From Rhizophagus clarus (Eukaryota > Glomeromycota > Glomeromycetes > Glomerales > Glomeraceae), in assembly GCA_015698045.1 (NCBI GenBank), contig BLAL01000080.1, forward strand, positions 2,501-66,500: a stretch of DNA of 64,000 nt, given 5' to 3'. This document shows, in pieces, positions 24,745 through 36,635 of this stretch (position 1 is the stretch's first letter; every line of letters begins with the position of its first letter). The translations under genes were made by a program, and so were the position numbers. The notes below the pieces were generated by a model. It was not told the DNA's origin. It searched no databases and was given only the letters and a program-made list of their open reading frames with translations.

Positions 24745-25690
24745 CTGTTTCCTCTTTCTGTGACCTATTGGTTAGTAATTATGGATGAACTGTGCGCCTA
24801 TTTGATTGCCTGTCTAGATGCAAAAGTAGTGTAAAAAAAAGTGACGGGTGGCGCAGTAAAGTAGATCTGCGATTAATTTCGGCCGACACTATACCATAAC
24901 TTCAGCCGATCTTTTGGGCATGTGATTTGAGGATCCAGCCTGGCGCCATGCTAGTGACCTGATAGTATCCTGGAACTATCGTGGAACTGTCATGGAACTG
25001 GTAGGGAACTCCGTTAACATTGTTAACGATCAAAGTAAATCGGCCAGCTTGGATGCTGAATTTATGTCTAAAGAACTGGCCGAAATTATGGAGCGATTTT
25101 GACTGCGCCTTACTGCGCCAGTCACGTGATCCTGTTCAGCGCCCGAACACCCTCTGCCATATAATATAACAAAATAAGTGTGCCGGTTGTCACTTACTAT
25201 GGCCGGCCCATTTAATTGCCAGGAATTGCGCCATCTTGTAACCCAACTATCGTGCCAGTATAAGTATGCCGACCTGTATGTCAATCTATTTTCACGCCTA
25301 TAAAAATGCGATTCCATATTTGCCATGTGGAGACATGATCTGTCCTAGTTGTCCTAGTAAAATATAGTTGTCAAAAATCTAGAAAAAAAATTGTAATCAC
25401 TGCAGGAGGTAATTTTTATCGATTTTCCGCGAATTGAACATAAATCTTCTGCGCCAAAATTTTGTGTATTGGGTTGGTTGTGAACTAGTTGCGGGCTAGT
25501 GACTGCAATCCAACTATCACCCATTAGTTGCTGGCATAAGTGTGTCGATTTTGCGTCCCAATGTTCGCTATTTATATATAACAATTCTGAAGTTACCCCA
25601 TATCGTACCCAAGTATATATGCCCAGACACATATCTAGAAAAATTTCGCAAAAGGCTACCCCGAATACACATACCCAGATACATACTAGT
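24745..25690. other. GC-richer intergenic segment with inverted repeat, no gene
   Basis: Composition rises sharply. GTGGCGCAGTAA near 24848 with AATTTCGGCCGA, and CGGCCAGTTC... TTACTGCGCCAG near 25110-25120 (inverse orientation) form an imperfect inverted repeat of about 270 bp. Three TGGAACTRTCGTGG-like units lie at 24970-25005. The open frames at 25030-25326 and 25354-25632 look like by-products of repeats, so I do not call them genes. Confidence 0.45.
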
Positions 25691-25693
25691 GAT

Positions 25694-25745
25694 AGGGTAG
25701 CCTTCTACCAATATTTTATATAATGATTACGCAGAAGGCTACCCT
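25694..25745 (+). repeat. 52-bp palindromic repeat, left member of an inverted pair
   Basis: AGGGTAGCCTTCT and AGAAGGCTACCCT make a 13-bp perfect stem around a 26-bp AT-rich loop. The whole unit recurs inverted at 62977-63029, loop included. A half copy (AAAAGGCTACCCC) lies at 25650-25662. It could be a terminus or origin-like element of the virus-like block, or a dispersed hairpin. Confidence 0.8.
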
Positions 25746-25883
25746 AAATATCACCTATTAGGAATATATTTATTCGCGATTTGCTTGTCAACTTGCTATG
25801 TATTTTTTTGTATCTATCGAAAAAAAAATAAATTAAACATTTCCGAATTTTATAAAGTTAGTATAACTTTTCGAACTAACATC

Positions 25884-28800
25884 ATGCATACACCAACTAT
25901 TTTTGACCGCGTAGCCAGTGTTCCATCACGTAATGATATCGTGGCAGAATATGATAACAGGATGATCGCTATACTTCAGCAATGCTTATCTAATAGACAA
26001 CCCATACACTTTATGCCTACTGCTGTAAGTGATGAGGCCGAATACATTAATGGGGTATCCACCTATATTTTGCGTGTTAGTGGTTGCTTGATTAATGGGC
26101 AAAAGGCTGTCGTGAATGTTATGGACATTAAACCTTTCTTTGATGTCATAGTACCTGAAGAGATACCACTATCTATGTTTAAGACCAAATTAGTGAAGAT
26201 ATTATCTAATATTCTTGGAAGCACATCGAAGTTCGGAATCGAAACTATTAGCGCTTTTCCACTTCAAGGATATCATACAGAGAAAAAGTTATATATCCGT
26301 GTAAGGACATGGAATCATTGGGATCGGCATAAAGCGCTAAAGGCAGTTCGTGAAGCTGGTATTAACACTGCTTCCGATGACCTAAATCCTACATACTATT
26401 ATCGCAAAGTAGCCCGTAAAGAAAGATTACCTCTTTCGAGTTGGGCAACGTTAAGTAATTATTTTTACGAATACATTCAAGGGAGTACTTATTTCTTCCA
26501 AGTTTCTGTGAATAATTACAATCCAACAAGTGAGGACGACTATAATAATCCATTATTCTCCTCGGCGCTTTCATGGGATCACACCCTTGTTCTTACGTAG
26601 GATATCGAAACATATAGTTCACGAAAAACAGGTGAGGTGCCTAACGCAAAATATGATGAAGACAAAGTGTTTATGATTGGTATGACAGTGCATTGGAAAG
26701 ATGATCCCGAACCGTTAAAACAAATCTGTCTTGTCAATGTTGAAACAGCACCAGAGCCAGGCTGGATCACAATTGTATGTGGATCCCAGACGGATTTACT
26801 AAAAGCATTCGCTTTATGTTGGAAACTTCTGACCCCGGACATACACATAGGCTTTAACGATTCTCAATACGATTGGCGGTTCATTGTAGAGAAAGCTAAA
26901 AAATTAGGGGTTCTCGAGTGGATGTTCAATCAAATGTCATTAAAGCCTTCAAGCCTCAAAAACATTTCAAAATGGCAATATCAGTATAATATGATAAAAG
27001 TAAACGATGGGAACTTCTATTCGAAATATCTTAAAATCCCCGGATGTGTGGCTATCGATGTCTGGCCTTGTTTTATGAGATTATATTCTAAATCTGAAAA
27101 AAGTAGTCTTGCATATTACTTAAGAGAGTGTAATCTTGACAACAAAGTGGATTTACCTATTCATCGCATGAACAAATATTATAAAATGGTATTAAAAGAA
27201 ACAAATGCCACAACAGCCGAGCAGATGCGTGAAGTGGCCAAATACTGTATTATCGATGCTCTTAGTTGTCAGCAATTAATGGTCAAGCACAATGTAATTA
27301 ATGAATATAGAGAGGTAGTGTCTGTATCTTTCTTATCATTATATGATGCACATTATTTCGCAGGAGGAATGAAAGTATGTAACCTTTTGGGTGCTAGTGC
27401 GTGGCAAAGAGGGATCCTAACCAGTATGATTTCAAGACAACAAACAGAAACTAGAAAATATCCTGGAGCTTATGTTTTCCCACCAGTAAAGGGTCTCAAA
27501 AATAAACGTCCTGTAACTGGTTTAGACTTTGCATCTTTGTATCCAAGCCTTATCATGACATACAACCTCTCGCCCGATAAAATCATTTTATCTCGAGAGC
27601 GTGCTGAACAAAGTGGTAAAAAACTTCACGAAATTAGTTTTAAATTCAATAATCAGAATGATCTCGCATGGTCTATTCAACATAATAACATCCCCAAAGA
27701 AAAGGGTCTCTATGCCAATGTGTTAGAATATTTATCTAGTAAACGGAATGAGATGAAAAAATGTCTTGCTCCTTTGAAAGAAAAAAAGGAAGACATGGAA
27801 CTGATAATAGCTTCAATGGGTAAAGGTTTATCATTGCCAGAGACTATCGAGAAGGAGTTAGCAAATGCAGAGGGAAAAAGCGTGACAGCCTTACTAAAAA
27901 TTTATATCATTTTATTAATAAAGCAAGGCATGAATTTATGGCAGAATATGATTCTATTTGTTTCGACTGCTCTTGCTTAGATGCGAAACAATATGCTCTT
28001 AAGGTGTACATGAATACATTTTATGGTACTGCTGGAGATAGTAAATCCCCTTTCTACTTGCGAGCACTGGCTGGGGGCGTCACATCAGCTGGACAGAGAA
28101 ATATCAAACTTGTCACAGATTTCGTTAAAAGTAAAGGTTTTCAGATAAAATATGAAGACACTGATTCATTATACCTAGTTCCTCCAGAAAGGTGCTTCCA
28201 GGAATGCGATGAGATGTATGACAGTGGTAATGGGATCCCGAAAGAAGAATATTGGTCTAGAATGGTGAACATCTCTATGGAAGTGATGGAGAAACTCCGT
28301 GACGAAGTTAATGACTTTCTTAGAAACGATAATGGATCATCTTATCTTAAAATGACATATGAGGAAGTCTTATTTCCGATAGTATTTACTGGAAAGAAAA
28401 AGTACTACGGCATCCCATATGAAAGTAAGCCGAACTTTAATAGAAAGCCTTTCATTCGGGGGGGGGAGGGGGGGGGGGGGGGGGGTAGCGACTGTAAAAC
28501 GTGAGAAATCCAACCTTTTCTGCAAAATAGGAAAGCGTATTATGGATGAATCTATGAGGGTGAATAATACACGTACCTTGCATCAGATTGTGAAGGACAT
28601 GCTTAAAGAAACCGTAAAGGATATTTCGCAGACAGATCTTAATGAAATAATTAAAACTGCTGTGTGAAAGCCTGATAAAAATAACAAGAGTGTCAAGCGT
28701 TTTATTTCACGAATGCAAAATAGACACACCCGTGAAGAAGCGGATGCCAAACGGCGCATAAAAAAGGGCCTAACACCCGAGCTTTATCTTTATGGAATCC

Positions 28801-29654
28801 CAGAATCATATGAACGCTTTGAATATGTTGTAGTTGAGAATGATTCATCAGATAAGGTCGGAGATAAAATGGAGTACCCAGAGGTAGTGAGATGATTAGG
28901 TAAAAAGATCGATATAAGCTACTATCTGAAAACTGTTGTCGGCCTCTGTGCGCGATTTATAAACTATGATGATAGTTACCAGCCATCATCTGAAATTGTG
29001 CTGGATGCCTTAAAAAAGTTAAAAAATGGTAATAAAGCGGGTGATAATAAAGCAGATGACAGTGGAGTGGATGTAGACGACCTGGACAAAGACGAAAAGG
29101 ATGAAGATGAAATAGACAAAGATGAGATATCAAAAATAAGAGATGCATTAGCGCAGAAATCGGCTGAAAAATGGGTTAGAGGGTATATCAAAGAGCTACA
29201 TACTGGTCCAAAAAAAGATGAAACAATCATCTCCCATCTTTGGAAAGGAGCTCACATTTACGTAAAAAAATTATTTGATACTACTTATGCCGACAAAGGA
29301 GAATGCCTGACTAACAATGCTTATTACAAATCCTTCCTCAATGCATTAGATAAGCAAGAAGAATCCATCCGCTTAAAACTTTCATCATTGCTTAAAGAAA
29401 TTTCCGAGATTGATATAGAGTATAGAGACAGTATGTATAAATTAGTTACTAAGAAGCGAGCAATGACCTTAGAACAATATTTAACATCATATTATTTGGA
29501 TGAGTGTAAGCTACTAGCAGGTTTCTGAAACACATGGTACACAGTGGTTGGTCTAGAAATCACACACTATCGAATGTTATCAAAGTTACAGGATGACAAA
29601 AAAGATGATTCGTCTGAAGCGGATATAGATGAGATCATCGATTTATATGGATAA
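25884..29654 (+). pseudogene. polB: Family B DNA polymerase, virus-like, inactivated
   Basis: Replicative DNA polymerase with 3'-5' exonuclease and polymerase domains. ATG 25884 (MHTPTIFDRV) is the best start. Exonuclease motifs: DIET just after a TAG at 26598, GFNDSQYDWRF, and YCIIDALS. Polymerase motif A is LDFASLYPSLIMTYN, motif B KVYMNTFYGTAGD, motif C YEDTDSLY. Motif A is of the RNA-primed kind seen in eukaryotic and large-DNA-virus enzymes, not the protein-primed Polinton kind. Lesions: TAG 26598 (Trp expected), a one-base shift near 27893, a poly-G tract at 28458-28485 that returns to the first frame, and TGA at 28665, 28893 and 29526. The end is TAA 29652-29654 after an acidic insertion (about 29040-29130). 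Catalytic aspartates remain. Confidence 0.9.
28458..28485 (+). repeat. 28-bp G tract inside the polymerase gene
   Basis: Nine G, one A, eighteen G. It replaces a few codons after PFIR and changes the frame. Could be true slippage with quadruplex potential or an assembly artefact. Confidence 0.9.
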
Positions 29655-29920
29655 GTACTCTTAGCGGGATGTGGCAATTTCAGCTAAGAAAACTTATAAT
29701 ATTATTTATATATTTTTTTTTTCTCGTGCAATAATACCGGCTAACTTCAATTCCTATATTCGATCTGGTCACGAGGTGACCTCTTCCGACCTCCGATCAT
29801 ATAGCCTGGCCTCGGATATGCCTGGAGATGATCATTAGTATTTTTCGCATATAATAATTTGGCAAAACTGCGATCAGCCGAAAAAATCTACATATTTTAA
29901 AGATAAGCTTTATTGGTATA

Positions 29921-30259
29921 ATGGCTGAACTACGTGACCAAGTTTCCCAGTACATAGGCATCAAACCTAACGAAATCTGTCTCCCAATCACAAAAGAAGA
30001 TAGGCAGGTATTTCGTAAGATAATAGCAGATCAGGAGAAAATGACAGATATCGTAATGGATGACTATCGATTTTTACAACACCATGGACATAATGGTAAG
30101 GGAGGTGACCGGATTCATATTGGATGGTTATTAGGATGTACGGTAGCCGATGCTGAAAAGATCTTAATTAATCCGCCCAAAGATTTAGCAGAAACGATAT
30201 TGTCTCATATCGAAAAAAGATTCGAAGAAGTTCCACTAGCTCCAGTACTTATACGGTAA
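29921..30259 (+). CDS. Small intact protein of unknown function downstream of polB
   Basis: ATG 29921 to TAA 30259, 112 residues, no lesions. Helical, mildly acidic, no transmembrane segment; contains QHHGHNGKGGDRIHIGWLLG in the middle. It is convergent with the coiled-coil gene that ends at 30264. I do not recognise the family. Being open next to a ruined polymerase makes it a candidate for a preserved gene, though its short length also makes survival by chance possible. Confidence 0.6.
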   Translation: MAELRDQVSQYIGIKPNEICLPITKEDRQVFRKIIADQEKMTDIVMDDYRFLQHHGHNGKGGDRIHIGWLLGCTVADAEKILINPPKDLAETILSHIEKRFEEVPLAPVLIR

Positions 30260-30263
30260 TCGA

Positions 30264-31316
30264 TTAGGATTTGAGATAATAAAAATCTGGTCTATGTTCT
30301 CTATTTATATAATTTTCGTAAGTGAAAAATTGGTTACTTTTTTTCTGTGAATTCCACCATTTCCTGACCATGAAGCATATAATTGTAATAAGTACTAGGG
30401 TAAGTATAGAATATATTAACATAGGCGATATCGAGGAACTCGCAATGATAGGAGCAGTCACCGGTAAAGATACTGCTTCTGCACCACCTACAGAAATTAT
30501 TTGGGACGAAGGATTAAAAGTGGAAAGGGTCCCTTCAGGATCAAGTTGCGATGAATCATTCATAGGCGGGGGTGGAGTATCTACTTCATTATTTTTCTTT
30601 GACGCTAACTGGTCCCTGAGGGACCTATTTTCATCTATTAACTTTAATCGCCCTGAAGACAGAATATCTATTTCCCGTTTGTACATACTATCTGATGACT
30701 CTTTCCCTTTTTCCATACATTCTATTTCATATTCTTTTGAATTAAGGTCCTCCTTTATTTGTTCTAATTCAAGCCTGAGAGAATCGATTTCTTTGGGATC
30801 AGTTTGGGCCGGCTCCTCTAGAAGTCCTCCCACTGCATTCAAATCATGGAGCACCTGTTCTAGTTCCAAGTCATCCAACTTACCTTCCAATTCACGTACT
30901 TTAGTTTCAAGAGAGAGAATCTTGGTCTTGTCGGCGGACGAAGCTTTCCAGGCTAAAGTCCCCTCTCTTTTCAGTGTTTTAATCTTAGATTTGAGCGATT
31001 GGATTTCGGCAGTATATTTGGCTTCAAGCTCACGTTGACTCTCAGTATGAGACTTTCATTCAGAAATAAGTTGGGATCTAACTTTAGTAGTGGATGCAAT
31101 TAACTGGCTAGCTTTATTTTCAAACTCCTTTTCTCGTTCATTGTACTTATCTATCAGCTTTTCGCTGAGATCATTAATTTCGGCTTTAGATTTGAGAGCG
31201 GAATATAATTTTTCTTGAATCTCTTGCTCATTTGCACCACCAAGTTGTTGACCGACCCCCCTAAAGGAACAATCACTTTTATTATTGATATCTTTCAAAG
31301 TATATACATTGATCAT
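30264..31316 (-). pseudogene. Coiled-coil protein with C-terminal membrane anchor
   Basis: From about 31316 (MINVYTLKDI) to 30264, one frame of about 350 codons with a single TGA at 31056-31058, where Arg or Trp would be expected. Long heptad-rich region (SLRLELEQIKEDLNSKEYEI and similar), a proline/serine linker with PPPPM, then one transmembrane segment (LIYSILTLVLITIICFMV) followed by a basic tail. The start region shares EIQEKLYSALKSKAEINDL with the C-terminus of the gag-protease gene at 32000-32120, so the two genes share a module. Likely a tail-anchored structural or membrane protein; function unknown. Confidence 0.65.
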
Positions 31317-31379
31317 AGCCTTTTTTTTTCGGCTTAACTGTTACTATAGTAAAAAAAATATGACTAAAAATTTCTGGAT

Positions 31380-31530
31380 TGAATCTACCAAAAATATATC
31401 GATAGTACCAAATATACTGAATGAATCGGATGGATCGAATGAATCGAATTTATCGAATCTACCAAAAATATATTGATAATACCGAACAAAAATCGAATGA
31501 ATACCAAAAATATATCGGTATTTTTTCGAA
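31380..31530. repeat. Intergenic repeats TACCAAAAATATATCGATA
   Basis: Three copies (about 31387, 31460, 31503) plus GAATGAATCG repeats, in the divergent spacer between two genes. May contain promoter elements for both; no known motif recognised. Confidence 0.5.
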
Positions 31531-31554
31531 AGATTTTTTCTATCCATTTGTAAA

Positions 31555-32010
31555 ATGATTAGGTATTTGCGCTCAGATGCAACCCGTCTATCTTCTAAAG
31601 ATATTCAGGATATTATTAAAGCCAAAAATTCAATGAAACGGGCATCAGAAGCCATGGCTAATAAATACAAAATATCAATACGACGGGTATATCAAATTTG
31701 GAGAGGAGTCCATCTACAAATAGATCCTAAAGATATAAAGCCATTTTCAGAAGAACCTGATACGTATCAGCAAGCAGATCCTGTAGAATGCAATGTTGTT
31801 TTGAGGAATAAGGTGAAAAAGACCGGAGGAAAAAAAACTAAGTCTAAATCCGTTCACATCTCTGAGTCACCTGTTATTCAGACACCACTAGCTTCAATAA
31901 GTTCAAAAAGTTTAAATATAAGCAATGAGAAATTAGGAGCATTTTATGAGAAAGAAGATAAGAGAGGTGAAAAAGTCACAGAAGGAATAAATAGGATACT
32001 AGCCATGTAA
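31555..32010 (+). CDS. Putative helix-turn-helix DNA-binding protein, intact
   Basis: ATG 31555, TAA 32008-32010, 151 residues. The N-terminal 55 residues (SSKDIQDIIKAKNSMKRASE then MANKYKISIRRVYQIWRG) have the shape of a helix-turn-helix unit like those of transposase or resolvase N-termini, followed by a basic, low-complexity tail. Its last codons overlap the extended 3' end of the gag-protease gene on the other strand. Possibly a regulator or the DNA-binding part of a recombination system. The assignment is by helix pattern only. Confidence 0.55.
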   Translation: MIRYLRSDATRLSSKDIQDIIKAKNSMKRASEAMANKYKISIRRVYQIWRGVHLQIDPKDIKPFSEEPDTYQQADPVECNVVLRNKVKKTGGKKTKSKSVHISESPVIQTPLASISSKSLNISNEKLGAFYEKEDKRGEKVTEGINRILAM

Positions 32011-35000
32011 AAGATGTTTTTCATTTAGTTCGATATAGCGTGATAACAACTCCTCACATAGTCCGTTAAGATTTTCTTTAGACTTAAGAGTGCTATATAG
32101 TATTTTTTCAAGCTCCTCATAACTCACTTTTTTTTAAATGTACCATCTTTGATTAAGTCCTGCAAAATTTTGTCTGGGGTCGAGGAATCATCACATTCGG
32201 GAATAGTGGTCGCACAATTCACCTCAAGCTTGTTCTTGACCTTATGCATATTAATTGGGATAAAAAATTCCTTACCATTACATTCTAGTCTTAATTCTCG
32301 CTTCGATGCAAGTAAATCATAGTTATATTTATCAAGCAATGTGTTGGGTAAAATAAGCATCGGCTTAGGATACTTGACGACTGCAAAATCGGCGTATATA
32401 GTACATCCAGGAGCGAAATTTACTGGAACATTCCTAACAATTCCAAGCGACTCTGTAGGAGTAGTAGCAATGCCTCTGAGATCATGTTTTTCTTTTGTAT
32501 CAATTTCTAGCTTTGATCGTTTGGCTATATCCTCAGACATGATTGGAAAATTAGCACCAGGATCAACTGTACCTGCTGGAATCACTAGACGCTTAATTCT
32601 ACATTTAACAGTGGCAACATCTGTGGCGGGATCTTTTTTCTGTACAAAATCTATCTCTATAGGAACTTCAATGAATTCATCCTCTTCAGAATCGGCCAGT
32701 ATTTTAGAATTATCGTTCTGTGAGTGAAGAAGGGCCGTGATAGTACCAAACTTTTCATTAAGCACCTTCTCAATAATTTTCTCAATGATTTTTTCTAAGC
32801 GGGATTGTTCATCCTGTGGTGGGGACTTTGAACTTTGCTTTTCCTTCTTGAAAATAGGAACTGATGCGATCCCAGAAGGATCTGCTAAAGGGGGGATCCC
32901 AAAGGGACCGGGTGTTTCCGCATCTTTTACCTTATGAGACTTGCGAGTTTTTGATTTCTTCTTCTGTGAGGAGGTAATAGGACTATGTCCTTTCTTCACT
33001 TTTTTTTTACCCGAGATATATTAACATTAATTTCAGCATCAGCCTCAGCCTTAGACTCTGATTCAGAGGATGAACTCTCAGAGCTAGAAGAACTATCCTC
33101 AGACTCCAACGAAGAAGCATCATTATCGGAAGAATCTGAATCCGATTGTTCGTCTACTCTAGCTGTATGGACTCGACCACTTTTGGATTTTTTCTTCTTA
33201 GACTTATTTTTCGATTTCTTTTTCTTTGTTTTAGAAGTTTTACGGGTAGGTTTACGACCACTTTTATGTAACTTTTTGACCGCATTAATTTGCTTGGAAA
33301 GCTTGGCATAGTTGGCATTAGCAACACCCAATCTCCTTATTAATTCATCATTAATATAATTATCTAAAGATGTAAGATCTCTTGGTGCATCAGATGGCAT
33401 TCCCAAACGCACTGCACGTATATACATCTTTTCCAAGGCCTCATTGTTCTGGGGGTGTACTTGAACCGGTTGAGCTAGCTGGGTTCGCAGAAAGGCTATT
33501 TCAGATTTTAACTTATCAATCTCAGCCGAAGTAGATCCTTGAGAATTGGTTTTATGTGACGGTTGATGCAGAGTCATTCCGAGAATTTGCTGGGCGCTAT
33601 ATCTCTCAATTTCCTCTAATTTCTTAATTAATCCAGGAAGAGGAGTTTCTAGGCCGATTCGTCTTACTTTTATTTGGTTATCGGGTTTAAGACCATGAAA
33701 AAATTGTTGTTTAACCAATTCATCTTGATTAACGGCAGGAAGCAAAGGGTATGCTAATTTAACCATTCTCTTTAAGTTAGCATAGAAACGTCCCACAGGA
33801 TCATTACCTTGAATAAGCGACTGAAATTTAACTTTAGATTTTTCAGCAGTAACTGTGGGAAAGTCATGTAAAAATGTATGTATCTTCTGTCCAACAAACA
33901 TTCCACGAGTTATAACATTACCACCAGCATTAGCATTTGGCGCGTTTGGAGCTAAATGTGTTGGGCGACCACCTGATATGGACCAATCTTCTTCCCAAAC
34001 AGTATGTCCAGGTACTAATGGATTGGCAATCGCATTATTATCAGCTGGTACAGTATTCCTTATATGAAGCGCCCCACCTCGAAACTGATTGGCATTAATA
34101 GCACGTAATGCATTATTATTAGCCAGTCCATTGATAGCACCAATTTGCAAGACCGGTATTATCACTAATATTTTGCAATTCCCAGTTTCTCCCCTTAATC
34201 TCAGTTTCATACCAATCTTTTGCATAATCTAGTAAACCAGACTCAAAAAGCCCGTCAATATGAATTCGGTGTTAATGACCTGCATTCGGATCGTGGTTAG
34301 GGGAAGCTTCACACCATTGTCGCAAATCTCTTATATAATCTGCTGGATTTTCACCAGCTAAACCATGAAATTTTGGAGGCGGATATCCTGCCATACCTAT
34401 ATGTTGTATATTAGGTGGGTTATTCTGAAGCGCCAAAATTTGTCCCTGCAAATTTAAAATATTCTGATCTCTTTGCCTAATCACTAGCTGGAAAACAAAC
34501 TTTTTACGTAGTAATTCACTGATATGGTCATATGGGTTTGCTTTTTCGCTATAATGACTAACATCCTATTTACCTGATTTTGGGCATTAGTCTGCAACTG
34601 CCGGATATTTTGCTGAAGACGGTTAGTATCTCACCAATATAATAGTTGTTTAGCAAATTTTTCCCGCAATAGTTCCTGGATACGCCTATCTTTATCTCGA
34701 TATGAAAACATCCAGCGCTGGGATTCTTGTCTTTCATTATTATAGGCCAGCATAGCCAAGTTCCGCTCTCCTTGAGCATTGTCCCTTTCTCTCACAGTTC
34801 TTTCAACTCGAACTCGGGATTCATCTAATAAACGTTGTAACCGTAAATTCTGATTTCTACTATCTCTTAACTGATTTCCAAGATCCTGTTCCCGATTATT
34901 TGTATCATTTAATATGTTCTGGTACTAATCACGCTCAGCCGTAATATTTTGCAAAGTAACCCAAATAGTATTTAACGAACCTCTAATACTATCTATAACA

Positions 35001-35476
35001 TTAGCAGGATTCTGTATAGGCGTACCAACTCCCCTAATGTGATTTTCAATTCGATCTAACCCTCTATTAACATTTGCAATAAGATTAGTCGTTGCCATAT
35101 CCAAAGCATTTATTGAGATTTTTTTATCTATAAGAATCCGGATTCTTGTTTTAAGACTTTCAACCTTATTTTCAAGCTCTATGATTCGCCCATCTTGAAT
35201 AGACCCAACCTCATCTTTGAATTTCTTATCCTGTTGTAAAACCCTAAGCTGTTTTCGCAAATCGGATATTTCTGATTTAAGTTTCTCTATCTCTTTCTCG
35301 TGAGCTATGATAGTACTATCCTGTATTGAGATAGTTCGATAACATTGCTTAAGCTCTTTTACCAGAGATCGAATTTTTTTCTCATTGCTCTTATTAATGA
35401 AAATCTCATCTTGAAGCTCACCACGAAGCTCCTGATTCGTATCTAAAAGCTCTGAATATGCCGAATCAAATATGGT
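31999..35476 (-). pseudogene. Coiled-coil / gag-like / retropepsin protein with an intron
   Basis: Reads from about 35476 downward. A coiled coil (SELLDTNQELRGELQDEIF...), a TGA at about 34923, more coiled coil, then a canonical GT-AG intron at 34573-34488. Next a Ty3-type gag core (AGYPPPKFHGLAGENPADYI, broken by TAA 34272; DYAKDWYETEIKGRNWELQN; then in a shifted frame RFYANLKRMVKLAYPLLP). A basic, serine-rich linker follows. After an A9 slip (33000-33008) comes a retropepsin-like domain (IPAGTVDPGANFPIMS, with D-P-G instead of D-T/S-G). After an A8 slip (32128-32135) a short helical tail ends at 31999. No reverse transcriptase, long terminal repeats or RNase H, and the intron argues for a domesticated gag-pro gene rather than a retrotransposon. 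Confidence 0.75.
34488..34573 (-). other. Spliceosomal intron (86 nt) of the gag-protease gene
   Basis: Donor GTAAATAGG after CAAAATCAG, acceptor TTTTCCAG before CTAGTGATTAGG. Splicing joins NAQNQ to LVIRQRDQ in frame. Confidence 0.7.
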
Positions 35477-35522
35477 ATTTCATCCTAATTTATAGTACCA
35501 TCATAATAACCCTATCTTGAGA

Positions 35523-36635
35523 ATGAGCCAACCCCAAATTATAATAGATCCCGATGAAGAGCTCCGTATAGTTTGTAGACTTTTGTTTTATAATATACCC
35601 AGTTTTTATCCTAATGCAAAAAAATTATATAGAGTGTGTCAGGAGGAAGGATATTCTTTTCGATTGCAGAATATTACAAAATGGATAAAACACCAATATA
35701 GTTACCAAATATATCGACAGCCATTACCATGTAAAGCTGAGGCAAGTTTTTCAAAGATTAAGATTCCGAACAAAGTCCATCAATGCGATATATTGCTTCA
35801 CACTCATGATCAAATTGATGGATGGGTATTTGTTTGTACTCTCCTAGTTATCGACGTGGCAACGCGTTTTAAGGATGGACGCTCACTAACATCAAGAAAT
35901 AGCTTAGAAATCTGGATTGCGATTAAAGATATCTATGAGGACCCTTCTAACCCCCTTACATGGCCAAAATTATTAATGACTGATGGTGATGCTTCGTTCT
36001 GAGGTGCATTTTCATGAGGAATGGAACAATATAATGTCCCAATACGTGTTGTTGACCTTTATAGTTTTGAGAGCTTAGCTTTTATTAAAGCGCTTAAGAA
36101 AAGAATAGCAATATTAACATATAAGGTCCAATATGCTATAGAGGGGCGATTAACTAATGGGGAGCGATCAAGGATATTTAAGAAAATCCTTAAGAAGTAT
36201 ATTGATTATCTGAATAACAGTAAGACTCGCCTTATTGGAATGTCACCAGCTCGTGCTATGACTTTGGAAGAAGTTGAGTCAAAGCCTTCTAAAAAACCTA
36301 AGCGTGCAATCGGAAAAGATGAGGAGATAAAATGACAAAAAGGTACAGTGGTTAGATATCTGTTAAAAGCAGGCGAGTTGGAAGGAGATCATAGACGTAG
36401 AGCAACCGATCCATATTGAAGCTTGCGTGTCTTTAAAATAAAAAGGGTTGTTATTGGGAAAAATCCACCACAGCCAGTCTTATATTATCTTGAGGATGAA
36501 CCCATTGAATCAACTGCTCATCTTATAGGACAAAATCCCAAAAGACCTTTTAAATATGAGGAACTTCAAGTAATCGAAGAACCTGATAAAATCAAATATC
36601 CGCCCGATGAATTTATGCGAAAATATCACCGTACT
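35523..36635 (+). pseudogene. Retroviral-type (rve) integrase as in Polinton/Maverick elements
   Basis: ATG 35523. An N-terminal helical region is followed by an RNase H-like integrase core: first Asp in VHQCDILLHTHDQIDGWVF with LLVIDVATRFKDG after it, second Asp in LLMTDGDASF, then the region SLAFIKALKKRIAIL where a Glu is expected but Lys stands. The C-terminal part has TRLIGMSPARAM. In one continuous frame there are TGA at 36000, 36015, 36333 and 36417. The family inserts DNA in Polintons, Ty3/Gypsy and retroviruses; its neighbourhood with polB and an A32 ATPase fits a Polinton-like core. No zinc-finger domain is clear at the N-terminus and no chromodomain at the end. Confidence 0.82.

Noticed and set aside
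25030..25632. Two minus-strand open frames of 92-98 codons
   Set aside because: They lie in an inverted or repetitive GC-rich segment, use poor starts and have no domain; likely by-products.
26598..29528. TGA (and others) read as sense codons by a variant code
   Set aside because: TAG and TAA stops and frameshifts also occur, several TGA stand where Arg fits better than Trp, and open genes here use TGA as a normal end (for example 54914-54916).
30322..31038. 238-codon plus-strand frame opposite the coiled-coil gene
   Set aside because: The minus strand has the clear heptads and membrane anchor; the plus frame is Ser-rich, as expected from the antisense of a coiled coil.
32124..34484. Complete Ty3/Gypsy retrotransposon
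   Set aside because: No reverse transcriptase, RNase H, primer-binding site or long terminal repeats; the integrase lies on the other strand and the gene has an intron.
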